Notes: generated from the letters alone by a model not told the origin. DNA of 17,037 nucleotides from Calditrichota bacterium (GCA_016934605.1 JAFGSO010000068.1:1-17037), one strand, 5' to 3'. Shown: positions 6,554-15,657, counted from the first letter of the stretch. A program made the numbers and translations.

Positions 6554-8668
6554 CTACTTACTATACATCGTATACACTCCATCCCAGTCATCCGGCGGCG
6601 GTTCAACGGTATATTCCTGCACGCGCCGGAGATATTCCCGGGATGGTCCGTCTTCCGGTACTACCCGCAGGCAGAACTTGAAACAGTCCTCCGCTTTCTT
6701 CCAGTCCCGAAGATGATAATAGCGGATTCCGTTTACAAAAACCGGAAGCATACTTCTCAGGTTATCCGCAAGCTGTTGATCCCGGCGGCTAATCAGCTCC
6801 AGAACCCGCACCGGTTTCTGGCGCCCTTTCACCCGGATCAGGTCCAGGGGACGGGATACTACATTTTCCTTGGCCAGCTTATAGGTATCTTCGCTGATCA
6901 TAATATGCGTACTGTATTTCTTGTTGGCACCCTCCAACCGGGATGCCAGATTTACCGAATCCCCCATCACAGTGTAATCGAACACATTTTTAGATCCCAT
7001 ATTTCCCACAATCATATTTCCGCTGTTGATGCCGATCCGGCAGCTGAGGGAGCTCACCACATCCCTGTATTTGGAAAGATTCAGTTTTTTCAGTCTTTCC
7101 TGCATTTCAATAGCCGCATAACAGGCTTTCACCGCATGATCCTCGAAATATACCGGTGCCCCGAATTCGGCCATCAGGGCATCTCCCTCATATTTATCAA
7201 TAATCCCGTCGTATTTGAAGATGATATCGGTCATCTCCGTGAGATAAAGATTAATCAGATTTACCAGATCGGTTGGTTTGAGTTTTTCGGAGACGGTGGT
7301 AAAATCAGCCAGGTCCATGAACAGAACCGTCAGGAAACGCTCCTCACCGCCCAGTTGGAGTTTCTCGGGATGGGCCAGCAGTTCTTTCACCACTTTCTGG
7401 GGAACAAAACGTTCAAAGGCTCCGATAATCATTTTCTTTTCCCGCTGGGTCACAATATAATCGTGGAGAGTTCCTCCCACAAAACTCAACGCAATTGCCA
7501 CCGTGGGGACAACCATGGGCATCAGGTAACGGAATTGGGCAAAAATAAAGAACTGTCCCAGATTATACAGCAGCAGAAAACCGGCGGCAATGAGAATCGC
7601 CCAGATAGTGGACAGCCTCAGAACCGAAAAGTAAATCAGCACGATAAGCGCCAGAATCAAAATCAGAGAATACAGATTGGGCAGTTCATGAAAATAGTTA
7701 CTGTTCAGTATCGTCCAGACGGCATTGGCGTGAATTTCCACACCCGGCATCTCAGCTTTTCGGACATTCCCCTCCCTGTCGGTAAATTCGAAGAAGGGAG
7801 CAGGGAAATTATCATGAAGTTCGGCAACTGTAGACCCTATCAGCACAATTTTATCCTGAAAAACACCTGAAGGAAGAAGCGATTCAGAAAAATAGTCCAG
7901 GTCAAAGTCATCTTTCAGCTCAAAATTTTCATCATCAATCACAGTATCAAAAGAGTAGCGGGGGAAAGTGCCCACCGGTCCGGCAAAGTTAATCCGCAAT
8001 AAACCTTCTCCTGAAAGCGGAATAGACAATTGTGAATAACTGATTTTTTCAGGTTGGATATCTATTTTTAAAGAATCCGGAATGCTGAAATATTTCTGAA
8101 GTATTTCCAGACCGAAGGACGGAAGCAGCTTTCCGCGATGTTCCTGGACCATAACGTATTGCCTGTAAATACCATCCGGATCGGACTGGATGGCGGTAAT
8201 TCCCCAGCTGCTGTCTGCGGACAGCAATAATGGCAATGGTTCAACCAGCATGGGATAGGCACGGTACTGACCGGTGTCCTCCACCTTTCCCGCCAGTACC
8301 ACTTTTCCCGATTCCCCGATGGCTCTGGCTAATGCGGTATCGCTTGCCAGATTCTGAATATCCGGTTTGTCCAGAATCACGTCCAGCCCGATGACTCTGG
8401 CACCGGCCCTGGTGAGATTTTCAATAACCCGGGCATAGTAGAAACGCGGCCAGGGCCAGCGCTCCGGCAGGGATTCCCAGGACTGATCATCGATCGTCAC
8501 CAGAACGATGGGAGATTCCTCCACCGATACCGGTCCGCGCCACTGAAAGCGCCAGTCGATAGTTTTCAGTTCAAGCGAACGTAATGCCGGGATCACCTGA
8601 ATCAGCAGTGTCAGCAGAAATACCAGAACGATAATCCCGGCAATAGTAAAAACGGAATATTTTTTCAT
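6554..8668 (-). CDS. CHASE2-domain adenylate cyclase (class III)
   Basis: This encodes 704 aa. An N-terminal membrane anchor (about 7-26) is followed by a periplasmic CHASE2 domain (about 30-325; IVLVTIDDQSWESLPERWPW, GLDVILD and QDKIVLIGST are typical). Three hydrophobic segments follow (about 332-400), then the cyclase domain (about 440-630). Metal ligands are Asp452 (FMDLADF) and Asp496 (KYEGDALM). Base-selecting residues are Lys492 and Thr566 (DYTVMGD), the usual bacterial adenylate pairing. Asn573 and Arg577 (VNLASR) stabilise the transition state. All catalytic residues are present, so cAMP synthesis in the cytosol is expected. The C-terminal 70 residues look TPR-like and end WDGVYTMYSK. 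It is the last gene of the four-gene block, 42 bases after the barrel gene, and has only a weak RBS, suggesting translational coupling or low expression. Confidence 0.93.
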   Translation of the reverse strand: MKKYSVFTIAGIIVLVFLLTLLIQVIPALRSLELKTIDWRFQWRGPVSVEESPIVLVTIDDQSWESLPERWPWPRFYYARVIENLTRAGARVIGLDVILDKPDIQNLASDTALARAIGESGKVVLAGKVEDTGQYRAYPMLVEPLPLLLSADSSWGITAIQSDPDGIYRQYVMVQEHRGKLLPSFGLEILQKYFSIPDSLKIDIQPEKISYSQLSIPLSGEGLLRINFAGPVGTFPRYSFDTVIDDENFELKDDFDLDYFSESLLPSGVFQDKIVLIGSTVAELHDNFPAPFFEFTDREGNVRKAEMPGVEIHANAVWTILNSNYFHELPNLYSLILILALIVLIYFSVLRLSTIWAILIAAGFLLLYNLGQFFIFAQFRYLMPMVVPTVAIALSFVGGTLHDYIVTQREKKMIIGAFERFVPQKVVKELLAHPEKLQLGGEERFLTVLFMDLADFTTVSEKLKPTDLVNLINLYLTEMTDIIFKYDGIIDKYEGDALMAEFGAPVYFEDHAVKACYAAIEMQERLKKLNLSKYRDVVSSLSCRIGINSGNMIVGNMGSKNVFDYTVMGDSVNLASRLEGANKKYSTHIMISEDTYKLAKENVVSRPLDLIRVKGRQKPVRVLELISRRDQQLADNLRSMLPVFVNGIRYYHLRDWKKAEDCFKFCLRVVPEDGPSREYLRRVQEYTVEPPPDDWDGVYTMYSK

Positions 8669-8710
8669 AGATCAATTCGCCACACATTTACCTGAGAATC
8701 CCGGGTTACC

Positions 8711-11098
8711 TTAGAAATTAAGATCATACCGTATGGTATAAATAAAATCCTGATAATCGCGGTCTCCGGAATACGTCAGTATGTCACCGATAAAACTGAA
8801 GCTGCCGTAACGCTCCAGGAGGTAGTTCAGTCGGAAGGAATAATAATTTCGGTTATAATCCAATTCGCCTAAAATCGAATTATCGTAGCGGGAGGTAACG
8901 GTCCCAAAACGGACATTCGCCTGCAGTGTTAGCTGATCTGCCGCCAGAATGTTGCTGAATCGATAATTACCGCCAATTCCGAATGACAAAAAATCCATTT
9001 CACTACCCAGGGTGGGGTCATCGGGACCGGTTTCAGTCTGCTGCAAAATAAATTCCAGCATGGTCTGCAGCGGAATGCTGTATTGAGTTTGCAGGTTAAC
9101 CGTCACATTGTCCGTATTGCTTTCCGCATAAGTAAAAATGTCATCCCGGCGATAACTGGTAAGATCCACACCGATTCGGTTCCGGGTCTTCATCAGCGCG
9201 AAACGGTATCCGGCTGAAGCCATCAGAGAGGTTGTCTGATTATCTTCCGGGCGGTTTAGAACAGAACCTATAGAATCTGCCGGCACTTCATTATCCCGGG
9301 AATAATTACTGTATCCGATGCTGATTTCCGGAATGTTTCCCATGGGGAAATAAGACATGGTTGCATGGAAGTTATGGCTGGTAGTGGTATGATTTTTAAT
9401 ATCCTGCAGATTGTTTCGATACTGGCGGTATCCCAGGGTCAGGAATATCTGATTCTTGAGAAGATTGATGTTATCTACAATATGAAATCCGCGGTTATCT
9501 CTTAACAGATAGGGTTGACCGAGACTGTAAAAATCCTCATCCACCGACTCATAGGTAAAGCTCAGGCTGTTTTTAAGATAGCGCAGCATCACCCGTCCCT
9601 GGTAGGCCAGACCGGGACGAACAACCAGATACTGATTCACAGTAATAAATTTAGTGGCCCAGTCATAAGCCGTTTTTTCGAGATCATCATCGAATACCTG
9701 ATTAAGTGTATCGAAGGGAATATCTCCGCCGGCAATATTGCGGTTGTAAATACTGGCATTCACATTTCCTTCCACTATGATGCGCCGCCGGTCCAGTGCG
9801 AGAAAAAGATCGCTTCCCAGTGCCGAATTTTCTTCCGGATTTATTCCTATATCGATGCTGTTGACATCATCCTTTCCTTTGAGGTAAGTAAATCCGATCT
9901 GGAATTTTTCTCCGGCACCGAAACTGGGCCGGACGGTTGTGATGTTTCTTTTAAACGTTCCGTATCCAAAGGTTGTATCTGTCCCGGAAACAAATGTATT
10001 CCCTTCCACCCCTCGATTAGTGCTACCCGTGGCAAAATCCACATTAAAACTTTTCAGGTGAAGCCGTGCGAACACCCCGCGCAGAAAGATATTCTGCATG
10101 AGCATCGGATTCAGTTTGGGATAAGAATCTCCCACCTGCAGGCTGGCATAGCGGCTATCCCAGAAATTAAAACGGGCAGATGCGGAATAGCGGTTGACCG
10201 GCTGGCGATCCGCATCCTCAAGATTATTGACATAGACCCGTGCACCCAGATTCCAGTTTTTATAGTTAGCCCGCAGCTGCAGTCCGCTCTGGTTGTACGG
10301 TGTATAAGAACCGCCGGCAGAGGTATTGCCGACATCTTCCTGCCGTGTCTCGGCGAAGAACCGACCGGACACATCCCAACGATCCATCCCCACGGTTTCT
10401 CCCCGGCTGGAAATGGCAGAGAAAAACCATTCACGACTGGCAACCAGGTTCCCCTCAGCATTATAAAGTTCCAGACGAATCTTGTGACGTCCGGTGGGCA
10501 CGGTGCGCGGAGCAAAGGTTATAAAATCCTGAAATTTTTGTAAGTAGGGACTCACATCCCAGGTATTCAGGTACATTTTGGTTTTTTCGGGATCAATCAT
10601 CGACATCAGGCTCCCGAAAGAAGCGGTGATAACCACATCGATGCCATAGAGTTGTTCATCCGGCTCAGGACTCACAATCAGAATCTGATCTCCATAGTTA
10701 CGTAAAGTCTGCACGGCGGTCCTGAAAACTTCGCCGGCCGGAGCCTCAGCCGGATAGCTTTCCACCCGATTATCCAGATAGGTAATCGCAAAATAGTATT
10801 CAATTATTTCACCACTGGCATCACTCACATCCAGCAAAGCATAATAACGCAAGCCTTCACTTTTCAGCGACTGAACCTGATAACGGGATTCTCCGGCCTT
10901 GCGATGAAGCACCTGAACTTCCCTTACCGGAACGGGTGAAAAGTTGGATATAGACAGTTCCAGGGGAAACAGGGGGTCATCTCCTGAAAATATTTTTTTC
11001 GCAGTATACTGAATCTCCACACCACTCCTGGCCATGATAGAGGAAATACCACAGGTTATTAAAAAGACACTAATCAACAGAATTCTGCATCTATCCAT
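8711..11098 (-). CDS. Predicted large outer-membrane beta-barrel with N-terminal Ig-like domains
   Basis: This encodes 795 aa of a family I cannot name. A signal peptide (MDRCRILLISVFLITCGISSIMA) is followed by two beta-rich regions that look Ig-like: about 30-130 (with IEYYFAITYLDNRVESYPAE) and about 145-230 (VSPEPDEQLYGIDVVITASF, GRHKIRLELYNAEGN). From about residue 240 to the end the sequence alternates polar and aromatic/hydrophobic residues with many Tyr, Asn and Arg turns, typical of outer-membrane strands. It ends in Phe (TIRYDLNF), as expected for BAM-dependent folding. GAGGA before ATG 11098 supports the start. It is third of four co-directional genes, between the FecR-domain gene and the cyclase, and may be an outer-membrane channel or sensor for that pathway (inference). 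Confidence 0.75.
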   Translation of the reverse strand: MDRCRILLISVFLITCGISSIMARSGVEIQYTAKKIFSGDDPLFPLELSISNFSPVPVREVQVLHRKAGESRYQVQSLKSEGLRYYALLDVSDASGEIIEYYFAITYLDNRVESYPAEAPAGEVFRTAVQTLRNYGDQILIVSPEPDEQLYGIDVVITASFGSLMSMIDPEKTKMYLNTWDVSPYLQKFQDFITFAPRTVPTGRHKIRLELYNAEGNLVASREWFFSAISSRGETVGMDRWDVSGRFFAETRQEDVGNTSAGGSYTPYNQSGLQLRANYKNWNLGARVYVNNLEDADRQPVNRYSASARFNFWDSRYASLQVGDSYPKLNPMLMQNIFLRGVFARLHLKSFNVDFATGSTNRGVEGNTFVSGTDTTFGYGTFKRNITTVRPSFGAGEKFQIGFTYLKGKDDVNSIDIGINPEENSALGSDLFLALDRRRIIVEGNVNASIYNRNIAGGDIPFDTLNQVFDDDLEKTAYDWATKFITVNQYLVVRPGLAYQGRVMLRYLKNSLSFTYESVDEDFYSLGQPYLLRDNRGFHIVDNINLLKNQIFLTLGYRQYRNNLQDIKNHTTTSHNFHATMSYFPMGNIPEISIGYSNYSRDNEVPADSIGSVLNRPEDNQTTSLMASAGYRFALMKTRNRIGVDLTSYRRDDIFTYAESNTDNVTVNLQTQYSIPLQTMLEFILQQTETGPDDPTLGSEMDFLSFGIGGNYRFSNILAADQLTLQANVRFGTVTSRYDNSILGELDYNRNYYSFRLNYLLERYGSFSFIGDILTYSGDRDYQDFIYTIRYDLNF

Positions 11099-11185
11099 AA
11101 AATCATCCTCAATACATTGTTAAACAGCCTGAAATGTTTCTTCACAGTGGTAATTGAAAACTGACATTCATTTATTCAGCCACCA

Positions 11186-11866
11186 TTACTGTTCCTGATA
11201 ATCAATAATCAGTGTTCTGGTTTGTCCCTCAGGGTCTTTGAATTCTATTTCAAGGCTTTCCATTCTACCTGCCTCTTCTTCTTGCGGAATTTCCTCGGGA
11301 TTGGTCAGTCGGATTTCCGGTGAAGAATTCATTGATGTAAAAATAGCAGTCTGACCTGCTTTCAACAGAAATTTTCCGGCATTATTCTCGCAATCGATGG
11401 ACCCTTCCATACAGATGTAGATGGTACGACCATCCAGCAGCTGAATGGTCCACCACTGAGTACCTTTCACCGATGCTACCGAGGTTGGAGTTGTAATAGT
11501 GAATTTCCCGCGTGGCTGGAAAAGGCTGGCGAAGAAGGTACCAATTTCCACAATAACATTTTTATCAGTGACTTCCTCTGTTTTCTTCCCCTCGATAGTA
11601 CAGGCGGATTTCTCCTTGATGCGCAATAAGCTTTTATCATCAAAAAACTGGACGGCACAAAATGACGATTCTCCGGTTTTTATCCTGTTGCCGTCGTAGA
11701 GCACCATTCCCTTTCTGGCATCCTGTGCTTTGGCATCATCCGATTTCATGACTTCTACTGTTCCCTTCGGTTTATAGACAACTGCCACAGGGTCAGCCGC
11801 GTATACCATTAAAGTCATGAAAAACAAAAAGGTAAAAGCCGCAAATATCCGAGTCGAAACTTTCAT
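11186..11866 (-). CDS. Secreted FecR-domain protein
   Basis: This encodes 226 aa with a signal peptide (MKVSTRIFAAFTFLFFMTLMVYA). Residues about 30-170 match the FecR domain pattern: GTVEV, then RKGMVLYDGNRIKTG, FFDDKSLLRIKE, a repeat ending VIVEIGTFFASLF, and FTITTPTSVASVKGTQWW. The C-terminus is acidic and strand-rich. There is no transmembrane helix after the signal and no N-terminal anti-sigma segment, and no ECF sigma gene is nearby. It is therefore not a classical FecR transducer but a free periplasmic or surface protein. It begins 11 bases after the stop of the Ig-like protein gene with a G-rich RBS-like stretch overlapping that gap, so the two are almost certainly translated from one mRNA. 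Confidence 0.88.
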   Translation of the reverse strand: MKVSTRIFAAFTFLFFMTLMVYAADPVAVVYKPKGTVEVMKSDDAKAQDARKGMVLYDGNRIKTGESSFCAVQFFDDKSLLRIKEKSACTIEGKKTEEVTDKNVIVEIGTFFASLFQPRGKFTITTPTSVASVKGTQWWTIQLLDGRTIYICMEGSIDCENNAGKFLLKAGQTAIFTSMNSSPEIRLTNPEEIPQEEEAGRMESLEIEFKDPEGQTRTLIIDYQEQ

Positions 11867-11877
11867 GTTTTCCCCGC

Positions 11878-13047
11878 TTATTTTTCTATGAGAACATTCT
11901 CGATGGTCACTTTTCCGCTCATCAGCTTCTGCAGTAATTCAGCCAGTGCTTCAACGTCAACAGAATTTCCGTTCAGAACGATGTTTCCGGAGGGTGAATA
12001 TCCCTGGAGTTCCTGCAGATATTCGTCATACCTTTCTCTCAGAATCTGCCGCAGATATGAAAGGATCAGATCACTGTCCGGGGTTCCTGAACCGCGGTCC
12101 ACTACTTCAAACTGGTACACATCACTGGGAAGAAGAACTTCCCCGGAAGCAGTTTGAATCCGGGCTTCCACAAACCAGTAATAAATATTTCCCGGCTCGA
12201 TCAAACGGACAGGTCCTACAGAACGTGCCGGGTAGGTTCCGCCTTTGGTCATAAAAAAAAGCGGCTCGGTTGAAGAGGGATACTGGAAAACCTGATTGGG
12301 ATATTTTTCCAGAAACAGGATGGGATCACGGCTCAGAACATCATCGATGCTCTCCGATTCATATTTGCGATAGACATACAAATTGAACAGGCCGGCATCG
12401 GACTGCCAGACAAAATAAGGCAGTGTGGTTGAAAGCCGCGTGAGATCTCCGCTGTTTACCGGAGAGCCGGGGAAAATAAGCTCGATGGTAGTTGGATTGG
12501 AAATAATCAGCGTATTATCTTCCTGATATTGATCTGAAACATCAGCGGGTGCTGCAGGATCCAGAGGATTAAATTCCAGCTCAACCAGGAACTGATAAAT
12601 CCCGGCAGGCAGCTTGCCGGTTGAGCCGACCTGGTATGTCAGATTATCGATCACATCCAGATCGATTCGGTAATCACTGATTTTTACCCGGTTGGTCGGT
12701 TCTTTAATGAAAGCAGAACCAAGATTCAGTTGATTATTGGTGAACAGATACTGACCGGGATCCGCGAAGAGGGTGAAATAATTTGACCGGGCAGTGACTA
12801 TTTCCTGACTATTGGATACAACCCTGAAATTAATCCGGGCCTGCCGGTCTATTCCGGAATTGTTTTCCATCCTCAGCTGAAAGTAGTTGCGGGCATTGGC
12901 GGCTCCTGTCGGATTAATATCCCCCAGATAAAACACTCTGGCCTCGGGAATCAGAAGGCTGAGATCGATAACAAAATCATTCTGGGCCTGTAACGGATAG
13001 GACGGGAGGAGCAGCAGAGGAAGGAGAATAAGGCTTACATATTTCAT
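11878..13047 (-). CDS. Secreted Ig-like protein of unknown function, first gene of the block
   Basis: This encodes 389 aa. The signal peptide MKYVSLILLPLLLLPSYPLQA is followed by a beta-rich region (20-200) containing DLSLLIPEARVFYLGDINP and LPAGIYQFLVELEF. Residues about 205-320 resemble a fibronectin/Ig-like module (PYFVWQSDAGLFNLYVYRKY and EPGNIYYWFVEARI). A short helical region (about 328-345, LILSYLRQILRERYDEYLQEL) leads to a tail with VDVEALAELLQKLMSGKVT. I do not recognise a named family and see no enzymatic motif. A strong RBS (AAGGAGAG) and a promoter candidate precede it. A role as periplasmic adaptor or surface protein partnering the FecR-domain protein is inference. Confidence 0.8.
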   Translation of the reverse strand: MKYVSLILLPLLLLPSYPLQAQNDFVIDLSLLIPEARVFYLGDINPTGAANARNYFQLRMENNSGIDRQARINFRVVSNSQEIVTARSNYFTLFADPGQYLFTNNQLNLGSAFIKEPTNRVKISDYRIDLDVIDNLTYQVGSTGKLPAGIYQFLVELEFNPLDPAAPADVSDQYQEDNTLIISNPTTIELIFPGSPVNSGDLTRLSTTLPYFVWQSDAGLFNLYVYRKYESESIDDVLSRDPILFLEKYPNQVFQYPSSTEPLFFMTKGGTYPARSVGPVRLIEPGNIYYWFVEARIQTASGEVLLPSDVYQFEVVDRGSGTPDSDLILSYLRQILRERYDEYLQELQGYSPSGNIVLNGNSVDVEALAELLQKLMSGKVTIENVLIEK

Positions 13048-13073
13048 GCAACTCTCCTTGTTAATTTTCCCTA

Positions 13074-13102
13074 ATAATATAAAATAATTTCACTTAACTC
13101 AA
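13074..13102 (-). promoter_or_regulatory. Sigma-70-like promoter candidate for the four-gene block
   Basis: On the minus strand TTGAGT (13097-13102) and TATTAT (13074-13079) are separated by exactly 17 bases. Initiation near 13067 would give a 5' leader of about 20 bases carrying the AAGGAGAG ribosome site. The surroundings are AT-rich, so chance matches are possible. FCB-group promoters may also use a different -10 (TAnnTTTG), which I did not find here. Confidence 0.4.
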
Positions 13103-13339
13103 ATTAATATTTGGAAATAAGAAAAATTATTTCGATTGCACTGTGACCGAGGCCATTTTTTTATCAAAAAACTTCTGAACATGTCAAATAACAGAAATTA
13201 TTCACAAAATCTGAATAAATTAAAAATATGCAAATAGTAATTTCATTTATTTTTAACAGAATGAATGATTATCACTTAATTTTGACATTTTTGTAATAAA
13301 TTTCATCAAATTTTTTATAATAAATTGTGAAAATATTAC

Positions 13340-13368
13340 TTGACTTCTTTGCTAAATATGTATATCAT
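13340..13368 (+). promoter_or_regulatory. Sigma-70-like promoter candidate for the rightward genes
   Basis: TTGACT (13340-13345) and TATCAT (13363-13368) are 17 bases apart on the plus strand. This would leave a leader of about 140 bases before ATG 13514. A consensus TTGACA at 13282 has no suitably spaced -10. The AT-rich context limits confidence. Confidence 0.3.
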
Positions 13369-13513
13369 TCAATTATTACGGAACATAATTGAATCCTGAA
13401 CCGATGGCAATATTTATGTATTATTCAAGATCTCAATTTGTTCATTAATACACTAACCAATATCAGGTGTGCGTCAGGAAGTTATACAGATATTTAATGG
13501 GGAAGGACTTAAC

Positions 13514-13789
13514 ATGACCAAACGAGAGTTTGTTAAGTTGAAAAAAGGTGATGTGATCCTGGCCATCAGACATCTTCTGGATGATAAAGGGACTATAATT
13601 ATTCCCGAAAACAGCCAGTGGAAAGTAGAGGAAATAAACCTCATCCCCCTCAAAGGTCAGGGCCGGAAACCAATTAAAACGACTATCATCAACAACGTAA
13701 CCAACGGAGCCACATTCAAACTGACCAAAGACAACAGCGCCGGATTTTTAATCTATAAAAGAAAACGGGGACCTTCCCCAAAAACCTGA
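13514..13789 (+). CDS. Small hypothetical protein, 91 aa
   Basis: I do not recognise this family. The preferred start is ATG 13514, with GGAAGGA six bases upstream. A GTG at 13469 would add 15 residues but lacks a good RBS. The protein is basic and rich in beta-prone residues: FVKLKKGDVILAIRHLLDDK, then GTIIIPENSQWKVEEI, NNVTNGATFKLTKDN and AGFLIYKRKRGPSP. The first part (KKGDVILAI...GTIIIPENSQWKV) has the feel of a small SH3-like barrel, but that is only an impression. There is no signal peptide or membrane segment, so it is probably cytosolic. It lies 125 bases before the deiminase-like gene on the same strand, with no evident terminator between. Confidence 0.6.
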   Translation: MTKREFVKLKKGDVILAIRHLLDDKGTIIIPENSQWKVEEINLIPLKGQGRKPIKTTIINNVTNGATFKLTKDNSAGFLIYKRKRGPSPKT

Positions 13790-13914
13790 TTCTCTTTGTA
13801 AAGCTGAGCCCCCTATCTCACTTTTATTATGGAAGTTTCCGGTTGTATGGGACCGTTCCATATATTACCTTCCTCAAATTTTGATATGATTATTCACGTT
13901 TTACGGAAATCTGC

Positions 13915-15657
13915 ATGGATTGCAAAATCATCTATTTTTTTCTGACAATCTTAACCTTTTCTCCATTGCTCTCTCAGCACATCAATCCGTTGCCCCGCGG
14001 ACTGACAGACCGGGAGAAGCTGCTTCTGGCAGATTATAAACCACCCGGATATTCGGAAAATGTAACTTCACCTCCACCCTATCCCGTCCGAACACCGGCA
14101 GAGTGGGAAGAACTGCAGGCAATCGCCATCACCTGGACTTCTTTCACTTCAATTCTCACAGAGATTGTCCGGCATGCAAGGGAAGAATGCGCCGTTTATA
14201 TTATCTGCAGCGATTCCAATACGGTGAGAAGCAACCTCTATCAGGCCGGAATCCCGTCCGAAAATATCCGCTTTCTGCAGGCAGCTTATAATTCCATCTG
14301 GATCCGGGATTACGGACCATGGAGCGTCTATGCCGCAGACAGCGATTCTGTTAACATCATCGACTGGATATATAACCGCCCCCGACCCTACGACGACCTG
14401 ATTCCCGGCATATTCGCCCAGACAATTCAGGCACCTTTCTTTGCCACTACCACTCCACCCTACAATCTGGTACACACCGGGGGAAATTTCCTGGTGGATG
14501 GACGGGGAACCGCTTTTTCATCTAAATTGATCCTGCAGGAAAATCCGGAAAAAACCGGAGCGGAAATTGATACCATTTTGAAAAAATTCATGGGAATAAA
14601 CCGGTTCATCAAACTGGATGTTCTGCCATACGATGGCATACATCACATCGACATGCACATGAAACTGCTGGATGAAGAAACCATTCTGATGGGTGAATAT
14701 CCCGCCGGCATATCAGACGGACCTCAAATTGAGGCCAACCTGTCTTATATCCTGAATAATTTTAAAACCTGCTACGGACGGGATTTCAGAGTAATCCGTA
14801 TCCCCATGCCGCCTGATGGGAACGGCCGGTATCCCAGCCAGGGTGGCGATTACCGGACCTATACCAATTCACTTATTATTAATAAAACCGTCCTTATACC
14901 AACATACGAATACCGTTACGACACAACCGCATTTCGCATCTACCGGGAAGCTATGCCGGGATATGAATTACAGGGAATCAACTGCAACAGTATCATACCG
15001 CTGAATGGTGCGCTCCACTGCATCGTTAAGGAAATCAGTGCTTATCACCCCATACAGATTTCCCATGCTCCTATCAGGTCAGCAAGCGACACTTCAACCT
15101 TCTATTCGGCAGAGGCTGATATTTCATCGGTAATTCCCGTCATCGGCGCAGAGCTGTTCTGGACTTCGGACACTTCCCTGGGATTTACCATGGTACCCAT
15201 GAGACACACTGGATCGGAGCATTATGCTGCATCTATCCCGGCGCAAACTGGTGACACCCAAATTTTCTATTATATTTCCGCCACATCAGCCAGCGGTAAA
15301 ACCATTGCCAGACCCATGACGGCACCGCAGGGATTATTCGGGTTCACGGTAGAAACGGTGTCAAAGGTAAAAACCCGGAAAAGTCAGGAAGTGGAAAAAC
15401 TGATTCTGTCTCAAAACTACCCGAATCCCTTCAATTCCAGCACGACCATCCACCTCTATATTCCGGCGAGTGAAGAGATTCATTTATCGTTATTTAACGC
15501 GGTTGGAGAACTGGTCAAAGTACTCCATAAAGAACATTTGCCTGCAGGAGAGCATAATTTTAAGCTGGATGCCGGAAACATGGCTTCCGGAGTGTATTTT
15601 TATTCGATCAGAAGCCGGTCTCAAATCCTGACCCGTAAACTTTTACTGTTAAAATGA
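13915..15657 (+). CDS. Secreted peptidyl-arginine deiminase-like enzyme (PPAD/agmatine deiminase family) with type IX sorting domain
   Basis: This encodes 580 aa. A signal peptide (MDCKIIYFFLTILTFSPLLS) precedes a PAD_porph catalytic domain (about 60-375). The residues known from Porphyromonas gingivalis PPAD all have counterparts: Asp132 in WIRDYGPW, His244 and Asp246 in GIHHIDMH, Asn318 in YRTYTNSL and nucleophile Cys369 in LNGALHCIV. Arg155 and Arg157 (YNRPRPYDD) align with the two PPAD arginines that hold a peptide's C-terminal carboxylate. Residues about 385-485 resemble the Ig-like domain that follows in PPAD. Residues 498-580 (LSQNYPNPFN, GELVKVLH, ASGVYFYSI) are a type A type IX sorting tail, so the enzyme is exported through the outer membrane. 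The likely reaction is arginine to citrulline plus ammonia on peptides. Free agmatine is an alternative but fits the export signal less well. No strong RBS precedes ATG 13915. Confidence 0.9.
   Translation: MDCKIIYFFLTILTFSPLLSQHINPLPRGLTDREKLLLADYKPPGYSENVTSPPPYPVRTPAEWEELQAIAITWTSFTSILTEIVRHAREECAVYIICSDSNTVRSNLYQAGIPSENIRFLQAAYNSIWIRDYGPWSVYAADSDSVNIIDWIYNRPRPYDDLIPGIFAQTIQAPFFATTTPPYNLVHTGGNFLVDGRGTAFSSKLILQENPEKTGAEIDTILKKFMGINRFIKLDVLPYDGIHHIDMHMKLLDEETILMGEYPAGISDGPQIEANLSYILNNFKTCYGRDFRVIRIPMPPDGNGRYPSQGGDYRTYTNSLIINKTVLIPTYEYRYDTTAFRIYREAMPGYELQGINCNSIIPLNGALHCIVKEISAYHPIQISHAPIRSASDTSTFYSAEADISSVIPVIGAELFWTSDTSLGFTMVPMRHTGSEHYAASIPAQTGDTQIFYYISATSASGKTIARPMTAPQGLFGFTVETVSKVKTRKSQEVEKLILSQNYPNPFNSSTTIHLYIPASEEIHLSLFNAVGELVKVLHKEHLPAGEHNFKLDAGNMASGVYFYSIRSRSQILTRKLLLLK

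Larger units (their letters stand above)
13048..13468. other. AT-rich divergent intergenic region
   Basis: About 420 bases of strongly AT-rich DNA separate the four-gene block (leftward) from the small ORF (rightward). One promoter candidate is visible for each direction (listed separately). No ORF of note, tandem repeat or clear structured RNA was seen. Confidence 0.6.

Noticed and set aside
6713..7870. Long plus-strand open frame (385 codons) opposite the cyclase
   Set aside because: It is wholly antisense to the catalytic and membrane domains of a clear cyclase gene, has no recognisable motif, and its His/Gln/Asn-rich composition is typical of an antisense frame.
9515..10543. Plus-strand open frame (342 codons) opposite the beta-barrel gene
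   Set aside because: Antisense to a continuous signal-peptide-bearing beta-barrel frame; no RBS and no domain seen.
11186..11866. Classical FecR sigma-regulator with TonB-dependent receptor
   Set aside because: No ECF sigma gene, no anti-sigma N-terminus and no TonB plug domain in the neighbouring barrel were seen, so the iron-transport type signalling model does not fit.
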